Below, piece after piece: positions 17,938-26,241 of a stretch of 64,000 nucleotides of DNA. Under the pieces are notes generated by a model. It had not been told where the DNA came from and did not search any database. It saw only the letters and a program-made list of their open reading frames with translations. Within the stretch, counting starts at the first letter, position 1, and every line of letters begins with the position of its first letter. Source of the DNA: Actinocatenispora sera. GTDB lineage: Bacteria > Actinomycetota > Actinomycetes > Mycobacteriales > Micromonosporaceae. The stretch lies in assembly GCF_018324685.1 (NCBI RefSeq), contig NZ_AP023354.1:2976001-3040000 (forward strand), written 5' to 3'. The position numbers were made by a program, and so were the translations under genes.

Positions 17938-18153
17938 TCAGCGGTGTGTCTCGGTTCGAGTGACCCGACGATGCGGCGACGGGATTGGTTCGAGCTCGGT
18001 CAACGGATGCGCTGCCGACCCGGCACGATCCCAGTCGATCAACGCCAGTTGCCCCGGTAGCAACCCGACCACCGTCCCCCGCGACGCGCACAGGTCGCCG
18101 CGCCGTTCGTGGTCGTCGCGATCGAAAACCCTGTCACCAATACGGATCTGCAC
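17938..18153 (-). CDS. Small conserved-looking hypothetical protein
   Basis: A 71-codon frame starts at GTG 18153 with GGGGG 4 bases upstream. The sequence MQIRIGDRVFDRDDHERRG ... VVGLLPGQLALIDWDR looks like a small beta-rich (KOW/SH3-like) domain, but I do not recognise a family. It ends 5' to a 120-base gap that holds nothing obvious. Gene status rests on the ribosome site, codon use and domain-like pattern. Confidence 0.55.
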   Translation of the reverse strand: MQIRIGDRVFDRDDHERRGDLCASRGTVVGLLPGQLALIDWDRAGSAAHPLTELEPIPSPHRRVTRTETHR

Positions 18154-18229
18154 ACGATCACCCCCATCAGGAATCCTGCATGCCGCGGGTCCGCCGCCGG
18201 GCCGGGCCGGCTCGTCCAGCCCGACAATG

Positions 18230-18814
18230 TCATCCGGTTGGTGGGGCTGCCCGCAGGAGAAGACCCCGCCGTCCGGCGTGGCCGGCGGGCTGAAGGAACT
18301 GCCTCGCCCGCCTCCTGTGACGCCGGCTCCGCTGCGGGTTTGAAATCTCAGCTACCAGCGGGGCGGGCAGCGTTGCGCGCAGTCGGTCGATGACGCGCAG
18401 GATCTCGCCGCGATTCTTCGCCGACTTCAGCCAGCCGGGCAACCGGGCCAGCATCGTCAGCCCGCCGACGTCGCCGCGTTCGCGCAACCGCGCACCGACG
18501 TAGCCTTCCAGGACGTCCAGGTGGGCTTCGTTGAACGCCCACAGAGTCTGCCCGCAGCAGCGCTCCCGCAGCCACAGCGGCTGATGAAAGTACGGATCGC
18601 TCGGCCCGCCCCCGCCCTGGCACGAGTACGTGACCGGTCCCGCGCCGGGCGAGTCCCGTACGTGGCCACATGCACGGCACGATAGTCGGCGCGGCCATCG
18701 GTCCGAGTACCGATCGGGAGCCTGATCGCCGAGCCACGGCGCCACCTCGGCACGGCCCCGGCAGCCGGGGCAGACCACGTGGACCGGGTACTCCGCCAAC
18801 GCCTCCAGCGACAC
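18230..18814 (-). CDS. Zinc-ribbon protein of unknown function
   Basis: The 194-residue protein begins MSLEALAEYPVHVVCPGCRG and has a second pair CRACG, a four-Cys zinc ribbon over residues 15-50. A conserved-looking central block (PLWLRERCCGQTLWAFNEAH, then RLPGWLKSAKNRGEIL) recalls an uncharacterised family found in many bacteria. The last about 40 residues are basic and low in complexity and may lie beyond the conserved domain. It lies 51 bases downstream of the SUKH-like gene, so the two may be co-transcribed. Function unknown. Confidence 0.7.
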   Translation of the reverse strand: MSLEALAEYPVHVVCPGCRGRAEVAPWLGDQAPDRYSDRWPRRLSCRACGHVRDSPGAGPVTYSCQGGGGPSDPYFHQPLWLRERCCGQTLWAFNEAHLDVLEGYVGARLRERGDVGGLTMLARLPGWLKSAKNRGEILRVIDRLRATLPAPLVAEISNPQRSRRHRRRARQFLQPAGHAGRRGLLLRAAPPTG

Positions 18815-18865
18815 ACCTGGGTCTGCGGCCAGCCGTGCTCCACCGGCGTGGTGCGTGCCGACCGG

Positions 18866-19303
18866 TCACACGATCATCCTGTAGCCGAGTTCTTCGGCGG
18901 CGATACTCCAGAACGAGTCCTCGTCGGCGACCGCGGGTGCGTCGAGTTCCCGGAACCTGGCCCGCAGCGCATCGGCGAACTGGTCTGCGCCACGCTCGGA
19001 CGCTTCGGCATCGTTCGACTCGTGGGCCTCCACCTCGGCGTTGGCCTTCACATACTCGTGCGTGAACGCGACGAACGCCTCGACGCTGGCGTTGACCAGA
19101 TCGGGTTCGTCGTCGTCGGGCAGGATCCACAGCGATCCGTCGTCGCGGCGTACGCCCAGGGCGCTGATGCCGGAATCGAGCGCCACGATCGCGTGCGGCA
19201 CCCCGCCGACGGAGCGCTCCGACAGCGGAGCGGCCTGCCACTCGCCCGGGTACGGGCAGCCGGCGGAGCCGGCGAACAACGCGACCAGCGCGGCATCATC
19301 CAT
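18866..19303 (-). CDS. SUKH-like (candidate immunity) protein
   Basis: The 145-residue acidic protein has a layout reminiscent of SUKH-4 immunity proteins: a hydrophobic core ALDSGISALGVRRDDGSLWI, then PDLVNASVEAFVAFTHEYV, and an aromatic acidic end EDSFWSIAAEELGY. SUKH proteins commonly neutralise contact-dependent nuclease toxins. No toxin gene lies next to it, and the match is by eye, so an unrelated protein is possible. Confidence 0.5.
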   Translation of the reverse strand: MDDAALVALFAGSAGCPYPGEWQAAPLSERSVGGVPHAIVALDSGISALGVRRDDGSLWILPDDDEPDLVNASVEAFVAFTHEYVKANAEVEAHESNDAEASERGADQFADALRARFRELDAPAVADEDSFWSIAAEELGYRMIV

Positions 19304-19325
19304 GCGCGGAATCTATCCGCACCGC

Positions 19326-20246
19326 CTACGTCGAGGCGGTGTCGGTGGTGTCGACGGGTTCGGTGGCGAGGGTGGCGGCCCAGGTGGCGAGCAGCTTCAG
19401 GTTGTCGGCGGTGGGGGTGTTGGGGTCGGCGGTGTAGATGTTGAGCCGCAGTTCGGGTTCGGAGGCCAGCGGCATCGACTCGAAGTTGAGGTCGAGCCGG
19501 CCGACGACCGGGTGGCGCAGCCGCTTGCGGCCGCTGCGGTGGAACTTGACGTTCTGCGAGGCCCAGTGCCGGCGGAACAGCTCGCTCTGGGTGGACAGCT
19601 CGCCGATGAGGGTGATGAGGGCTCGGTCGTGCGGGTTGTGGCCGGCTTCCAGCCGCAGCGCCGCGGCGGCGTCCTCGGCGATGCGATCGTGGTCGACGAA
19701 GTACTCCCGCGCCGCCGGGTCGAGGAAGGCGAACCGGGTGGTGTTGGCGGGCCGGTTGCCCTTCGCACCGGCCACCGGCGAGGCGAGGACGGGGGAGTAG
19801 AGCGCCCGCGCCATCGGGTTCATGGCGAGGATGTCGTGCCGGGAGTTACGTACCCAGGCGGGTGCGTCGGTGATCGCGTCGAGCACCTGCCGGATGACCG
19901 GCCGTACCGTGGTCGCGGCGGGGCGGCGGCGACGGTTGGTGGCGGGGCCGGCGGCGCGGGCGAGCGCGAACAGGTGCTCGCGCTCGGCCTCGTCGAGCTG
20001 CAGGGCGTTCGCGACACCGTCCAGGACGGAGTCGGAGGCGCCGGTCAGGTTCCCCCGTTCCATCCGCACGTAGTAGTCGACGCTGACCCCGGCGAGCAAT
20101 GCGACCTCCTCGCGGCGCAGGCCCTTGACGCGCCGGCGTCCGCCGTAGGCGGGCAGCCCGGCCTGCTGCGGGGTGATGCGTTCGCGTCGGGAGATCAGGA
20201 AGTCCCTGACCTGGGCGCGTTGCTGCGGGGTGTCCACCCGGTCCAC
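19326..20246 (-). CDS. XRE-family regulator with MmyB-like C-terminal domain
   Basis: The protein of about 306 residues starts with RDFLISRRERITPQQAGLP and RVKGLRREEVALLAGVSVDY, then YVRMERGNLTGASDSVLDGV: the typical actinobacterial helix-turn-helix with the MmyB ligand-binding-like C-terminus (WVRNSRHDILAMNPMARALY). Two GTG starts, 20246 and 20237, are both possible. It faces an aldo-keto reductase gene across a 19-bp palindrome and probably represses it; this regulator-oxidoreductase pairing is common in actinomycetes. Confidence 0.88.
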   Translation of the reverse strand: MDRVDTPQQRAQVRDFLISRRERITPQQAGLPAYGGRRRVKGLRREEVALLAGVSVDYYVRMERGNLTGASDSVLDGVANALQLDEAEREHLFALARAAGPATNRRRRPAATTVRPVIRQVLDAITDAPAWVRNSRHDILAMNPMARALYSPVLASPVAGAKGNRPANTTRFAFLDPAAREYFVDHDRIAEDAAAALRLEAGHNPHDRALITLIGELSTQSELFRRHWASQNVKFHRSGRKRLRHPVVGRLDLNFESMPLASEPELRLNIYTADPNTPTADNLKLLATWAATLATEPVDTTDTAST

Positions 20247-20271
20247 GGTAGGCGCCGGCGCGCCGGCCAGG

Positions 20272-20290
20272 GAGGTAAAGCCTTTACCTC
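20272..20290. promoter_or_regulatory. 19-bp palindrome GAGGTAAAG-C-CTTTACCTC
   Basis: Perfect 9-bp arms with a single central base, 26 bases upstream of the XRE gene start and 35 bases before the aldo-keto reductase start. Strong candidate operator of the XRE/MmyB regulator. Confidence 0.65.
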
Positions 20291-20324
20291 TCAGCCCGGT
20301 CGTTCGGCTTCTAGCCTCGGACGC

Positions 20325-21218
20325 ATGACCTCGACTCCAGACCTGCTGATGAACAACGGTGTGACCATGCCCGCGCTCGGCTTTGGCGTGTTCCAGAGCT
20401 CGCCGGAGGAGACCGCGGCCGCGGTCGAGACGGCCCTGCGGGTCGGCTACCGGCACATCGACACCGCCGCCGCGTACTTCAACGAGCGTCAGGTCGGCGA
20501 GGGCATCCGCCGATCCGGGGTGGACCGCGCCGACGTGTTCGTCGAGACCAAGGTGTGGGTCAGCGACTACGGCTACGACACGACATTGCACGCGTTCGAC
20601 AAGGCCGCCCGCAAGCTCGGCGTCGACCAGCTCGATCTGCTCATCCTGCACCAGCCGGCCCCGGACCGCTTCGATCAGACGATCGCGGCATACCAGGCGT
20701 TGGAGACGCTGCTGGCCGACGGCAAGGTCCGCGCGATCGGTGTCAGCAACTTCATGCCGCACCACCTCGACGAGTTGCTGAAGCAGACCACGATCGTGCC
20801 TGCGGTCAACCAGATCGAACTGCACCCGTACTTCGCGCAGCCGGAGGTGCAGCGCGCCGACGCCGAGCACGGCATCCTCACCCAGGCGTGGTCGCCGATC
20901 GGTGGCATCACGTTCTACCCGGGTTGGGGTGAGCACCGCCGCAACGTTCTCGACGATCCCACCATCGGCGCCATCGCCGCCGAGCACGGCAAGTCGCCGG
21001 CGCAGGTGATGCTGCGCTGGCAGCTGCAGCACGGCCGCTCCGCCATCCCCAAGTCCACCAACCCGGGCCGGATCGCGGAGAACTTCGACGTCTTCGACTT
21101 CGAGCTGACCGCCGACCAGGTCGCGAGCATGGATGCGCTGGACACCGGCGTACGCAACGGCCCCGACCCCGACGTGGCCCGCCCGGAGATGTTCGCCCGG
21201 GTCATCCCGGAGGACTGA
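20325..21218 (+). CDS. Aldo-keto reductase
   Basis: The 297-residue AKR has the conserved GYRHIDTAAAYFNERQVGEG (catalytic Asp and Tyr), the Lys in FVETKVWV, LLILHQPAP (catalytic His in the usual LIHxP position) and IPKSTNPGRIAEN for NADP. It is of the AKR5/2,5-diketo-gluconate reductase-like group. Start ATG 20325. It is followed by a cupin gene 79 bases on, likely the same transcript. Real substrates are unknown. Confidence 0.93.
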   Translation: MTSTPDLLMNNGVTMPALGFGVFQSSPEETAAAVETALRVGYRHIDTAAAYFNERQVGEGIRRSGVDRADVFVETKVWVSDYGYDTTLHAFDKAARKLGVDQLDLLILHQPAPDRFDQTIAAYQALETLLADGKVRAIGVSNFMPHHLDELLKQTTIVPAVNQIELHPYFAQPEVQRADAEHGILTQAWSPIGGITFYPGWGEHRRNVLDDPTIGAIAAEHGKSPAQVMLRWQLQHGRSAIPKSTNPGRIAENFDVFDFELTADQVASMDALDTGVRNGPDPDVARPEMFARVIPED

Positions 21219-21297
21219 GTCCGGCAACGCCAACCAGCCGGAGCCGCCTCGCGGCGGCTCGATCCTGCCCGGCACACGCGATACGGAGATCATCGAG

Positions 21298-21717
21298 ATG
21301 CAGAAGAATCCTCGGGCCGGCACCATGCGGATGGCGGCGGCGAGTTTCACCGGTGAGGTCTGGCTGGATCCGGTCTTCGACGGTGACGGCAGCTCCCGGC
21401 TGACCGTCGTGTTGGTCCGGTTCACCCCCGGTGCCCGCAGCAACCGGCACTCGCACGCCAACGGGCAGCTGCTGGTCTGCACCGACGGCGTGGGACTGGT
21501 CGCCACCCGCGACGGCAACACCGTCCTGTTGCGTGCCGGCGAGAGCGTGTGGACACCGGCCGGCGAGGAGCACTTCCACGGTGGTACCGCCGAGCACATG
21601 ATGTGCCACTACGCCATCCTGGACGCCGCCGGCCACGCCGACGCCACGACCTGGCGGGAGGCCGTCACCGACGAGCAGTACGCCGCCGCCAACGCCGCCG
21701 TGGCCGTGCAGCGATGA
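21298..21717 (+). CDS. Cupin-domain protein
   Basis: The 139-residue single-domain cupin has motif 1 RHSHANGQLLVCTDGVG (the two His of the metal site; the usual Glu is Gln) and motif 2 PAGEEHFHGG. Such proteins cluster with aldo-keto reductases and carboxymuconolactone-decarboxylase genes in actinomycetes. GGAG lies about 10 bases before ATG 21298. Function unknown, probably metal-dependent. Confidence 0.85.
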   Translation: MQKNPRAGTMRMAAASFTGEVWLDPVFDGDGSSRLTVVLVRFTPGARSNRHSHANGQLLVCTDGVGLVATRDGNTVLLRAGESVWTPAGEEHFHGGTAEHMMCHYAILDAAGHADATTWREAVTDEQYAAANAAVAVQR

Positions 21718-21763
21718 CCAGCGGCCGCAGCGGCGGTCCACCGGCGGCGGGAGGCACCCGAGG

Positions 21764-22294
21764 TCAGGTCGTTGCCCGGCGGCGGCGTCGGTAGGCGGCG
21801 ACGCGGGCCCGGTTCTGACAGGTCACCGAGCAGAAGCGACGATCGTGCGTGGGGGAGGCGTCGACGAACACGTCGGCGCAGGCCCGCCCGGTGCAGATTC
21901 CCAGTCGATCGCTGCCGTACCGGTCGAGGTGCTCGCGCAGGGTCAGGGCGCCGGCTGCGACCAGCGCGTGGGCGGGCGCGCCGACCGTCCAGGCGGCCAG
22001 GACGCCGTCCGCGCCGTCGACGATGGTCGGGCGTACCCCGGTGTCGGTGAGCATCGCGGCGACCAGGGCGACGCGTTCGGCCGGATCGGTGCTGGCGAAG
22101 ACCGGATGCAGCAGGTCGGCGGCGCGGCGCATCGCCGGCTCGTCGACCTGCTCCTCGGGCACGCCGAGGCCGGCCGGCGGCCGGGCCGGGAACGGGTGGT
22201 CGGTCTCGCCGGCGACCTCGCGCGGCACGGTGCCCCATTCGTTCACCAGTTCCACCAGCGCGGCCGGCTGCATCGGATCGAGAGTGATCGGCAC
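21764..22294 (-). CDS. CGNR zinc-finger protein
   Basis: The 176-residue protein ends in the CGNR zinc finger: CTGRACADVFVDASPTHDRR then FCSVTCQNRARVAAYRRRRR (four Cys). The N-terminal part matches the ABATE stress-induced-regulator-like domain usually fused to it. Members are thought to bind nucleic acid and regulate transcription. It is divergent from a LysE exporter gene at 22379. Confidence 0.9.
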   Translation of the reverse strand: MPITLDPMQPAALVELVNEWGTVPREVAGETDHPFPARPPAGLGVPEEQVDEPAMRRAADLLHPVFASTDPAERVALVAAMLTDTGVRPTIVDGADGVLAAWTVGAPAHALVAAGALTLREHLDRYGSDRLGICTGRACADVFVDASPTHDRRFCSVTCQNRARVAAYRRRRRATT

Positions 22295-22305
22295 CCCACG
22301 AGTGT

Positions 22306-22331
22306 AACGCGCAGCCTAGCGTCAGCGCGTT
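22306..22331. promoter_or_regulatory. AACGCGC-N12-GCGCGTT inverted repeat
   Basis: Seven-bp arms between the divergent CGNR and LysE genes. Candidate operator, weaker than others in this window. Confidence 0.35.
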
Positions 22332-22378
22332 GCTTGGCGTACGGTACTAAGCATGTCCAGTGCGTTACGGATTCGGTC

Positions 22379-23014
22379 ATGATCGACGCCAGCCTGCTGC
22401 CCGCCTACGTCGTGGCCGTGCTGCTGATCGCCCTCGCCCCGGGGCCCGACATGGCCTACATCGTGGCTGCCGCCACCGCGCACGGCCCGCGGGCCGGGGT
22501 GCTGTCCGCCGCCGGCATGGCGCTGGGCATGGTCGTGCACGTCACGGCCACCGTGGTGGGGGTCGCTGCGCTCGTGACGGCCGTGCCGGTCGCGCTGGAT
22601 GCGATCCGTCTCGCCGGCGCGGTCTACCTGGGCTGGCTCGCCGTGGACACGCTGCGCTCCGCCGCCGCCGGCGGGCTGACCGGGCGCGTCGCGCCGAGCC
22701 GCGGTCAGCTGCTGCGCCGGGCGACCCTGACCAACCTCGCGAACCCGAAGGTGATCCTGTTCTTCGCCGCGTTCCTGCCGCACTTCGTCCGGGCCGACCG
22801 CGGTGCGGTCGCCGGTCAGCTCCTGGTGCTCGGCGCGGTGTTTCTGCTCGTCGGGCTGGTGGTGGACAGTGCGATCGGGCTCGCCGCCGGGCAACTGCGC
22901 ACCGCGCTGGCGCCGGGCTCGCGGGCCGGCCGCGCCCTCACCGTGCTGGCCGGCGCCACCTTCGCGGTACTGGCCGTCCTGCTGGTGGTCGACGTGGTCA
23001 CGGCGTGGCGCTGA
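22379..23014 (+). CDS. LysE/RhtB-family amino-acid exporter
   Basis: The 211-residue membrane protein has about six helices and the family signature ALAPGPDMAYIV at residues 17-28, plus NLANPKVILFFAAFLPHFV. It should export an amino acid or analogue. Start ATG 22379. Its 3' end overlaps the stop of the convergent TetR gene by 17 bases. Confidence 0.9.
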   Translation: MIDASLLPAYVVAVLLIALAPGPDMAYIVAAATAHGPRAGVLSAAGMALGMVVHVTATVVGVAALVTAVPVALDAIRLAGAVYLGWLAVDTLRSAAAGGLTGRVAPSRGQLLRRATLTNLANPKVILFFAAFLPHFVRADRGAVAGQLLVLGAVFLLVGLVVDSAIGLAAGQLRTALAPGSRAGRALTVLAGATFAVLAVLLVVDVVTAWR

Positions 23015-23642
23015 GCAGCGCGCGGGCGAGGTGATCGAGGCCGGCCCCCGCGCGCGCGGCCGGGTACTCGCCGGTGAGCGCGGCGCGTAGGTCGGCGGCG
23101 AGCGGCGCGAGCAGCGCGTGCGCCAGGTAGTCGGCGTCGAGTTCGGGTCGCGCCTGGTGCAGCAGGATCGCCACGTGCCGATGCCAGAACCGGTACGCGC
23201 CGATCCGGTACCGGGCGCCGGGGCTTGCGGTCTCGGACACCCGGATCAGGTCGAGGTGGGTGTCGAGGAACTCCGCGTACGCGCCGAGGAAGGCGCGGAG
23301 CCGCTCCCCGGCCGGCGCGCCCGGCCCCAGCGGCGGCTCGCCGGACAGGATCTGTTGCTGCAGCACGCTCTCGCGGGCGTCGAGGACCGCGACGGCGAGG
23401 CCGGCCTTGTCGCCGAACCGGCGAAACAGCGTGCCCTTGCCGACGCCGGCGGCGGCGGCGACGGCGTCCATCGACACCGCGCCGACGCCGTGCTCGGCGA
23501 ACAGCCGCTCGGCGGCGTCGAGGATCTTCGCCCGGTTCCGCACCGCGTCGGCGCGGGTCGCGGGCGCGGTGGGTGCGGCGAGGCGCAGCAACTCCGGGGG
23601 AGCACTTGCGGAAGCGGACTGCGGTCCGTTAATGTCGTCCAT
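22998..23642 (-). CDS. TetR-family repressor
   Basis: The 214-residue protein has the TetR helix-turn-helix after a 30-residue tail: AVRNRAKILDAAERLFAEHG, then GVGKGTLFRRFGDKAGLAVA. It faces the rhodanese/YceI pair. Two GGACT-NN-RGTCC sites lie at 23616-23627 (inside the first codons) and 23650-23661, so it likely represses both itself and the pair. Confidence 0.9.
   Translation of the reverse strand: MDDINGPQSASASAPPELLRLAAPTAPATRADAVRNRAKILDAAERLFAEHGVGAVSMDAVAAAAGVGKGTLFRRFGDKAGLAVAVLDARESVLQQQILSGEPPLGPGAPAGERLRAFLGAYAEFLDTHLDLIRVSETASPGARYRIGAYRFWHRHVAILLHQARPELDADYLAHALLAPLAADLRAALTGEYPAARAGAGLDHLARALLSATP
23616..23627. promoter_or_regulatory. TetR site GGACT-GC-GGTCC
   Basis: First of two related sites flanking the tetR start; 34 bases from the second (start to start). 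It lies inside the tetR coding region near codons 5-9. Confidence 0.5.
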
Positions 23643-23649
23643 GGCAAGT

Positions 23650-23661
23650 GGACTGTAGTCC
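23650..23661. promoter_or_regulatory. TetR site GGACT-GT-AGTCC
   Basis: Second site, perfect 5-bp arms, between the divergent tetR and rhodanese starts. Confidence 0.55.
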
Positions 23662-23684
23662 GAATCTACCGAAGGACGCCACCC

Positions 23685-24026
23685 ATGACCGCATCCATCA
23701 CCCGCGACGAGCTGCGCGCGGCCGTCGAGACCGGCACCGTCACCGTCGTCGACGCCCTCGGCGGCGAGTACTGGCAGCGGCAGCACCTGCCGGGCGCGAT
23801 CCCGCTCGTCGCGGCCGAGGTCCAGGCCCGGGCCGCGGACCTGCTGCCCGACACCGCCGCGCCGATCGCCGTCTACTGCTCCAACCCCGCCTGCGGCAAC
23901 AGCAAGGACGTCGCCGCGCGGCTCGAACGCCTCGGGTACACCGACGTCCGGACCTACCGGGACGGCATCGAGGACTGGGTCGGCGCCGGCCTACCCACCG
24001 AGTCGGCGACGGAGGCGCGGGCATGA
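23685..24026 (+). CDS. Rhodanese-like domain protein
   Basis: The 113-residue single rhodanese domain has the active loop YCSNPACGNSK; the nucleophile position is the first or second Cys of this loop, similar to the persulfide-carrier type. It overlaps the YceI gene by ATGA (24023-24026), so the two are translationally coupled. Sulfur-relay or redox defence is plausible. Confidence 0.88.
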   Translation: MTASITRDELRAAVETGTVTVVDALGGEYWQRQHLPGAIPLVAAEVQARAADLLPDTAAPIAVYCSNPACGNSKDVAARLERLGYTDVRTYRDGIEDWVGAGLPTESATEARA

Positions 24027-24601
24027 CCACCACACCCATGCCGGTACGAACGGTCGACGGGGTCACGCTTCCGGCGCCCGGCAGCTGGCGCATCGACCCC
24101 GGCCACGCCGAGGTCGCGTTCGTGGGCCGGCACTTCCTGATCACGAAGGTCCGCGGTCGGTTCACCGGGGTCCGGGGCGCCGTCGCGGTGGCGGAGGCAC
24201 CGGCCGACTCGTCGGTCACCGTCGACATCGACATGACCACCGTCGACTCCGGCGACGCCACCCGCGACGAGCACCTGCGCTCGGCGGACCTGTTCGACGT
24301 CGAGCGGTTCCCGACCGCGACGTTCCGCAGCACCGAGGTGCGCTGGCACGGTACGCAGGGAACGGTCACCGGCGAGCTGACCGTGCACGGCGTCAGCCGG
24401 TCCGTCGAGCTCGCCGCCGAGTTCCGCGGGCACGTCCGCGATCCGTGGGGCGGCGACCGCGCCGTCTTCTCGGCCACCACCACCATCGACCGGGAGGCGT
24501 TCGGGCTGACCTGGAACATGGTGCTCGACAGCGGCAGCCTGCTCGTCTCCCGCGAGATCACCGTCGAGATCGAGGTGGAGACCGTACTGGAGCCGCACTG
24601 A
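24023..24601 (+). CDS. YceI-family protein
   Basis: The 192-residue protein has the YceI lipocalin-like fold: GSWRIDPGHAEVAFVGRHFL, VRGRFTGVRG, DATRDEHLRSADLFDVERFP, ATFRSTEV, GELTVHGVSRSV. Family members bind polyisoprenoid lipids in a beta-barrel. No signal peptide is seen, so it is cytoplasmic as in many actinobacteria. It is coupled to the upstream rhodanese gene. Confidence 0.92.
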   Translation: MTTTPMPVRTVDGVTLPAPGSWRIDPGHAEVAFVGRHFLITKVRGRFTGVRGAVAVAEAPADSSVTVDIDMTTVDSGDATRDEHLRSADLFDVERFPTATFRSTEVRWHGTQGTVTGELTVHGVSRSVELAAEFRGHVRDPWGGDRAVFSATTTIDREAFGLTWNMVLDSGSLLVSREITVEIEVETVLEPH

Positions 24602-24638
24602 CCAGGTATGCCACGACCGCGAGCCACGGTCGGGCACA

Positions 24639-24677
24639 GCGCCGCCGGGCGCCCGATCCTGGGTGGCCCGGCGGCGC
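24639..24677. terminator. 12-bp perfect hairpin after yceI-like gene
   Basis: GCGCCGCCGGGC (24639-24650) pairs exactly with 24666-24677 around a 15-base loop. It marks the end of the rhodanese-YceI transcript. The following 217 bases up to 24895 hold only the promoter region of the next gene as far as I see. Confidence 0.55.
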
Positions 24678-24894
24678 GGGGCCGAACCGACTCGCCGCCC
24701 CGCCAACCGGGATCGGGGCGGTCCGCCGACCGAGCGGGTGCCGGTACGACTCCGCCGTGACGGCGCCGAGGCGTCCCAGCTACGGTGACGGTCGCCGGGG
24801 TGGCCCCGGCGCACGGGGAGATGTCGGTGACCACCGACCACACGGCACGGCCCTCGCGTCGCTGCGGCGGCGACGAGGCGGACGGGAGTACGAC

Positions 24895-25443
24895 ATGGGC
24901 ACCGCACTGATCGTCGGTGATGTCCAGCGGGGCATCACCGGCAGCTACCCGTTCGCCGCGCGGGTCGTACCGCCGCTCACCGACCTGCTGCCCCGCGCCC
25001 GGGCGGCCGGCGCGCTGATCGTGTTCGTCCACTTCGGCTTCCGGTCCAACGGTGCCGATCTGCCGCCGAACAACCCGCTGTTCCGGTCCTTCTTCGACGC
25101 CGGGGACGCCTTTCACGAACAGTCGGACGGACCCGAGATCGCCCTGCCGGTCACCGCCGACGACGTCGTGATCCTCAAGCGCCGGGCCAGCGCGTTCGCC
25201 GGTACCGACCTCGATCTGGTGCTGCGCGCGCGGGGCATCGACACGCTCGCGATCGCCGGCGTCGCCACCAGCGCCATGGTGGCCGCCACCTGTTACGACG
25301 CGGCCGACCGCGACTACCGGCTGACCGTCCTGCGCGACGGCTGCGGCGACGGCGACCCGGCCGTACACGACTTCTTCATGGACACCGTGTTCCCCAGCCG
25401 CGGCGTCGAGGTCACCTCCTGCGCGGACTGGCAGCCGGCCTGA
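24895..25443 (+). CDS. Isochorismatase-like hydrolase lacking the nucleophile Cys
   Basis: The 182-residue protein has the isochorismatase fold: ALIVGDVQ (Asp9) and VILKRRASAF (Lys). The loop that normally reads GxxTNxCVxxT here reads GVATSAMVAATCYDAADRDY, so Met replaces the catalytic Cys. It may be an isochorismatase-like binding protein or use another chemistry. GGGAG precedes ATG 24895. Same direction as the TetR gene 55 bases later. Confidence 0.85.
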   Translation: MGTALIVGDVQRGITGSYPFAARVVPPLTDLLPRARAAGALIVFVHFGFRSNGADLPPNNPLFRSFFDAGDAFHEQSDGPEIALPVTADDVVILKRRASAFAGTDLDLVLRARGIDTLAIAGVATSAMVAATCYDAADRDYRLTVLRDGCGDGDPAVHDFFMDTVFPSRGVEVTSCADWQPA

Positions 25444-25497
25444 GACCGGTGCCGGTCGTCGCCTCGTCCGAGCCAGCGCACGGCTAGGCTGCGGACG

Positions 25498-26091
25498 ATG
25501 GCACGGACCAAGGGGGACCACGACGCCCGGCGCCGCGAGGTGTCCGAGGCGGTCTGGCGGGTTCTCGACGCGCACGGGTTCGGTGGCCTGACCCTGCGCG
25601 CGGTCGCCGCCGAGCTGGGCGCCACCACCGGCCTGCTGACCCACTACTTCGCCACCAAGCGCGACCTCGTGGCGTACGCGCTCGACCTGCTCGAACAGCG
25701 GACCCTCGACCGGCCCCGCGAGACGGCACCGGACGAGTCGGCGGCGCTACGCGTCGCGCTGCTCGGGGTTCTGCCGCTGACCGCCGAGGCGGCGACGAGC
25801 AACCGGATCTGGGTCTCCTCCTGGGATCCCGCGCTCGCCGACGCCGGGCTCAGTCGCGACCACGCCCGCCGGTACGCCCGCAGTCGCGACCGGCTGCGCG
25901 ACCTGGTCGCTGCCGGGCAGCGGCGCGGCGACCTCGCCGCCGGCGACCCGGCCGACATCGCCGCCGGCGCGCAGGCGTTCGTGCTCGGGCTGGTCGTCCA
26001 GTCGCTGTTCGAGCCGGCCGCGTTTCCGGCCCGGCGCCAGGTCGCGCTCGTGGACGGCTACCTGCGTAGCCTTTCGCCGATGCCACGCTGA
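25498..26091 (+). CDS. TetR-family regulator
   Basis: The 197-residue protein has DARRREVSEAVWRVLDAHGF and LGATTGLLTHYFATKRDLVA, the TetR/BetI-like helix-turn-helix, followed by a BetI_C-like helical domain (SNRIWVSSWDPALAD). Its partner may be the hydrolase upstream. Confidence 0.9.
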   Translation: MARTKGDHDARRREVSEAVWRVLDAHGFGGLTLRAVAAELGATTGLLTHYFATKRDLVAYALDLLEQRTLDRPRETAPDESAALRVALLGVLPLTAEAATSNRIWVSSWDPALADAGLSRDHARRYARSRDRLRDLVAAGQRRGDLAAGDPADIAAGAQAFVLGLVVQSLFEPAAFPARRQVALVDGYLRSLSPMPR

Positions 26092-26241
26092 CGCCGGACC
26101 CGGTGCGGTACCGGCGATGCGCGGCTGTCGGATCCGGCCGCGGCCTCGCTCCGAGACCACGGGGGCTACGGCATCGCGCGTCTGGTACCTATGCTGGACG
26201 ACACGCGTGCCCCATAAGGCCGATTCGGACGGGTGAGGCCG

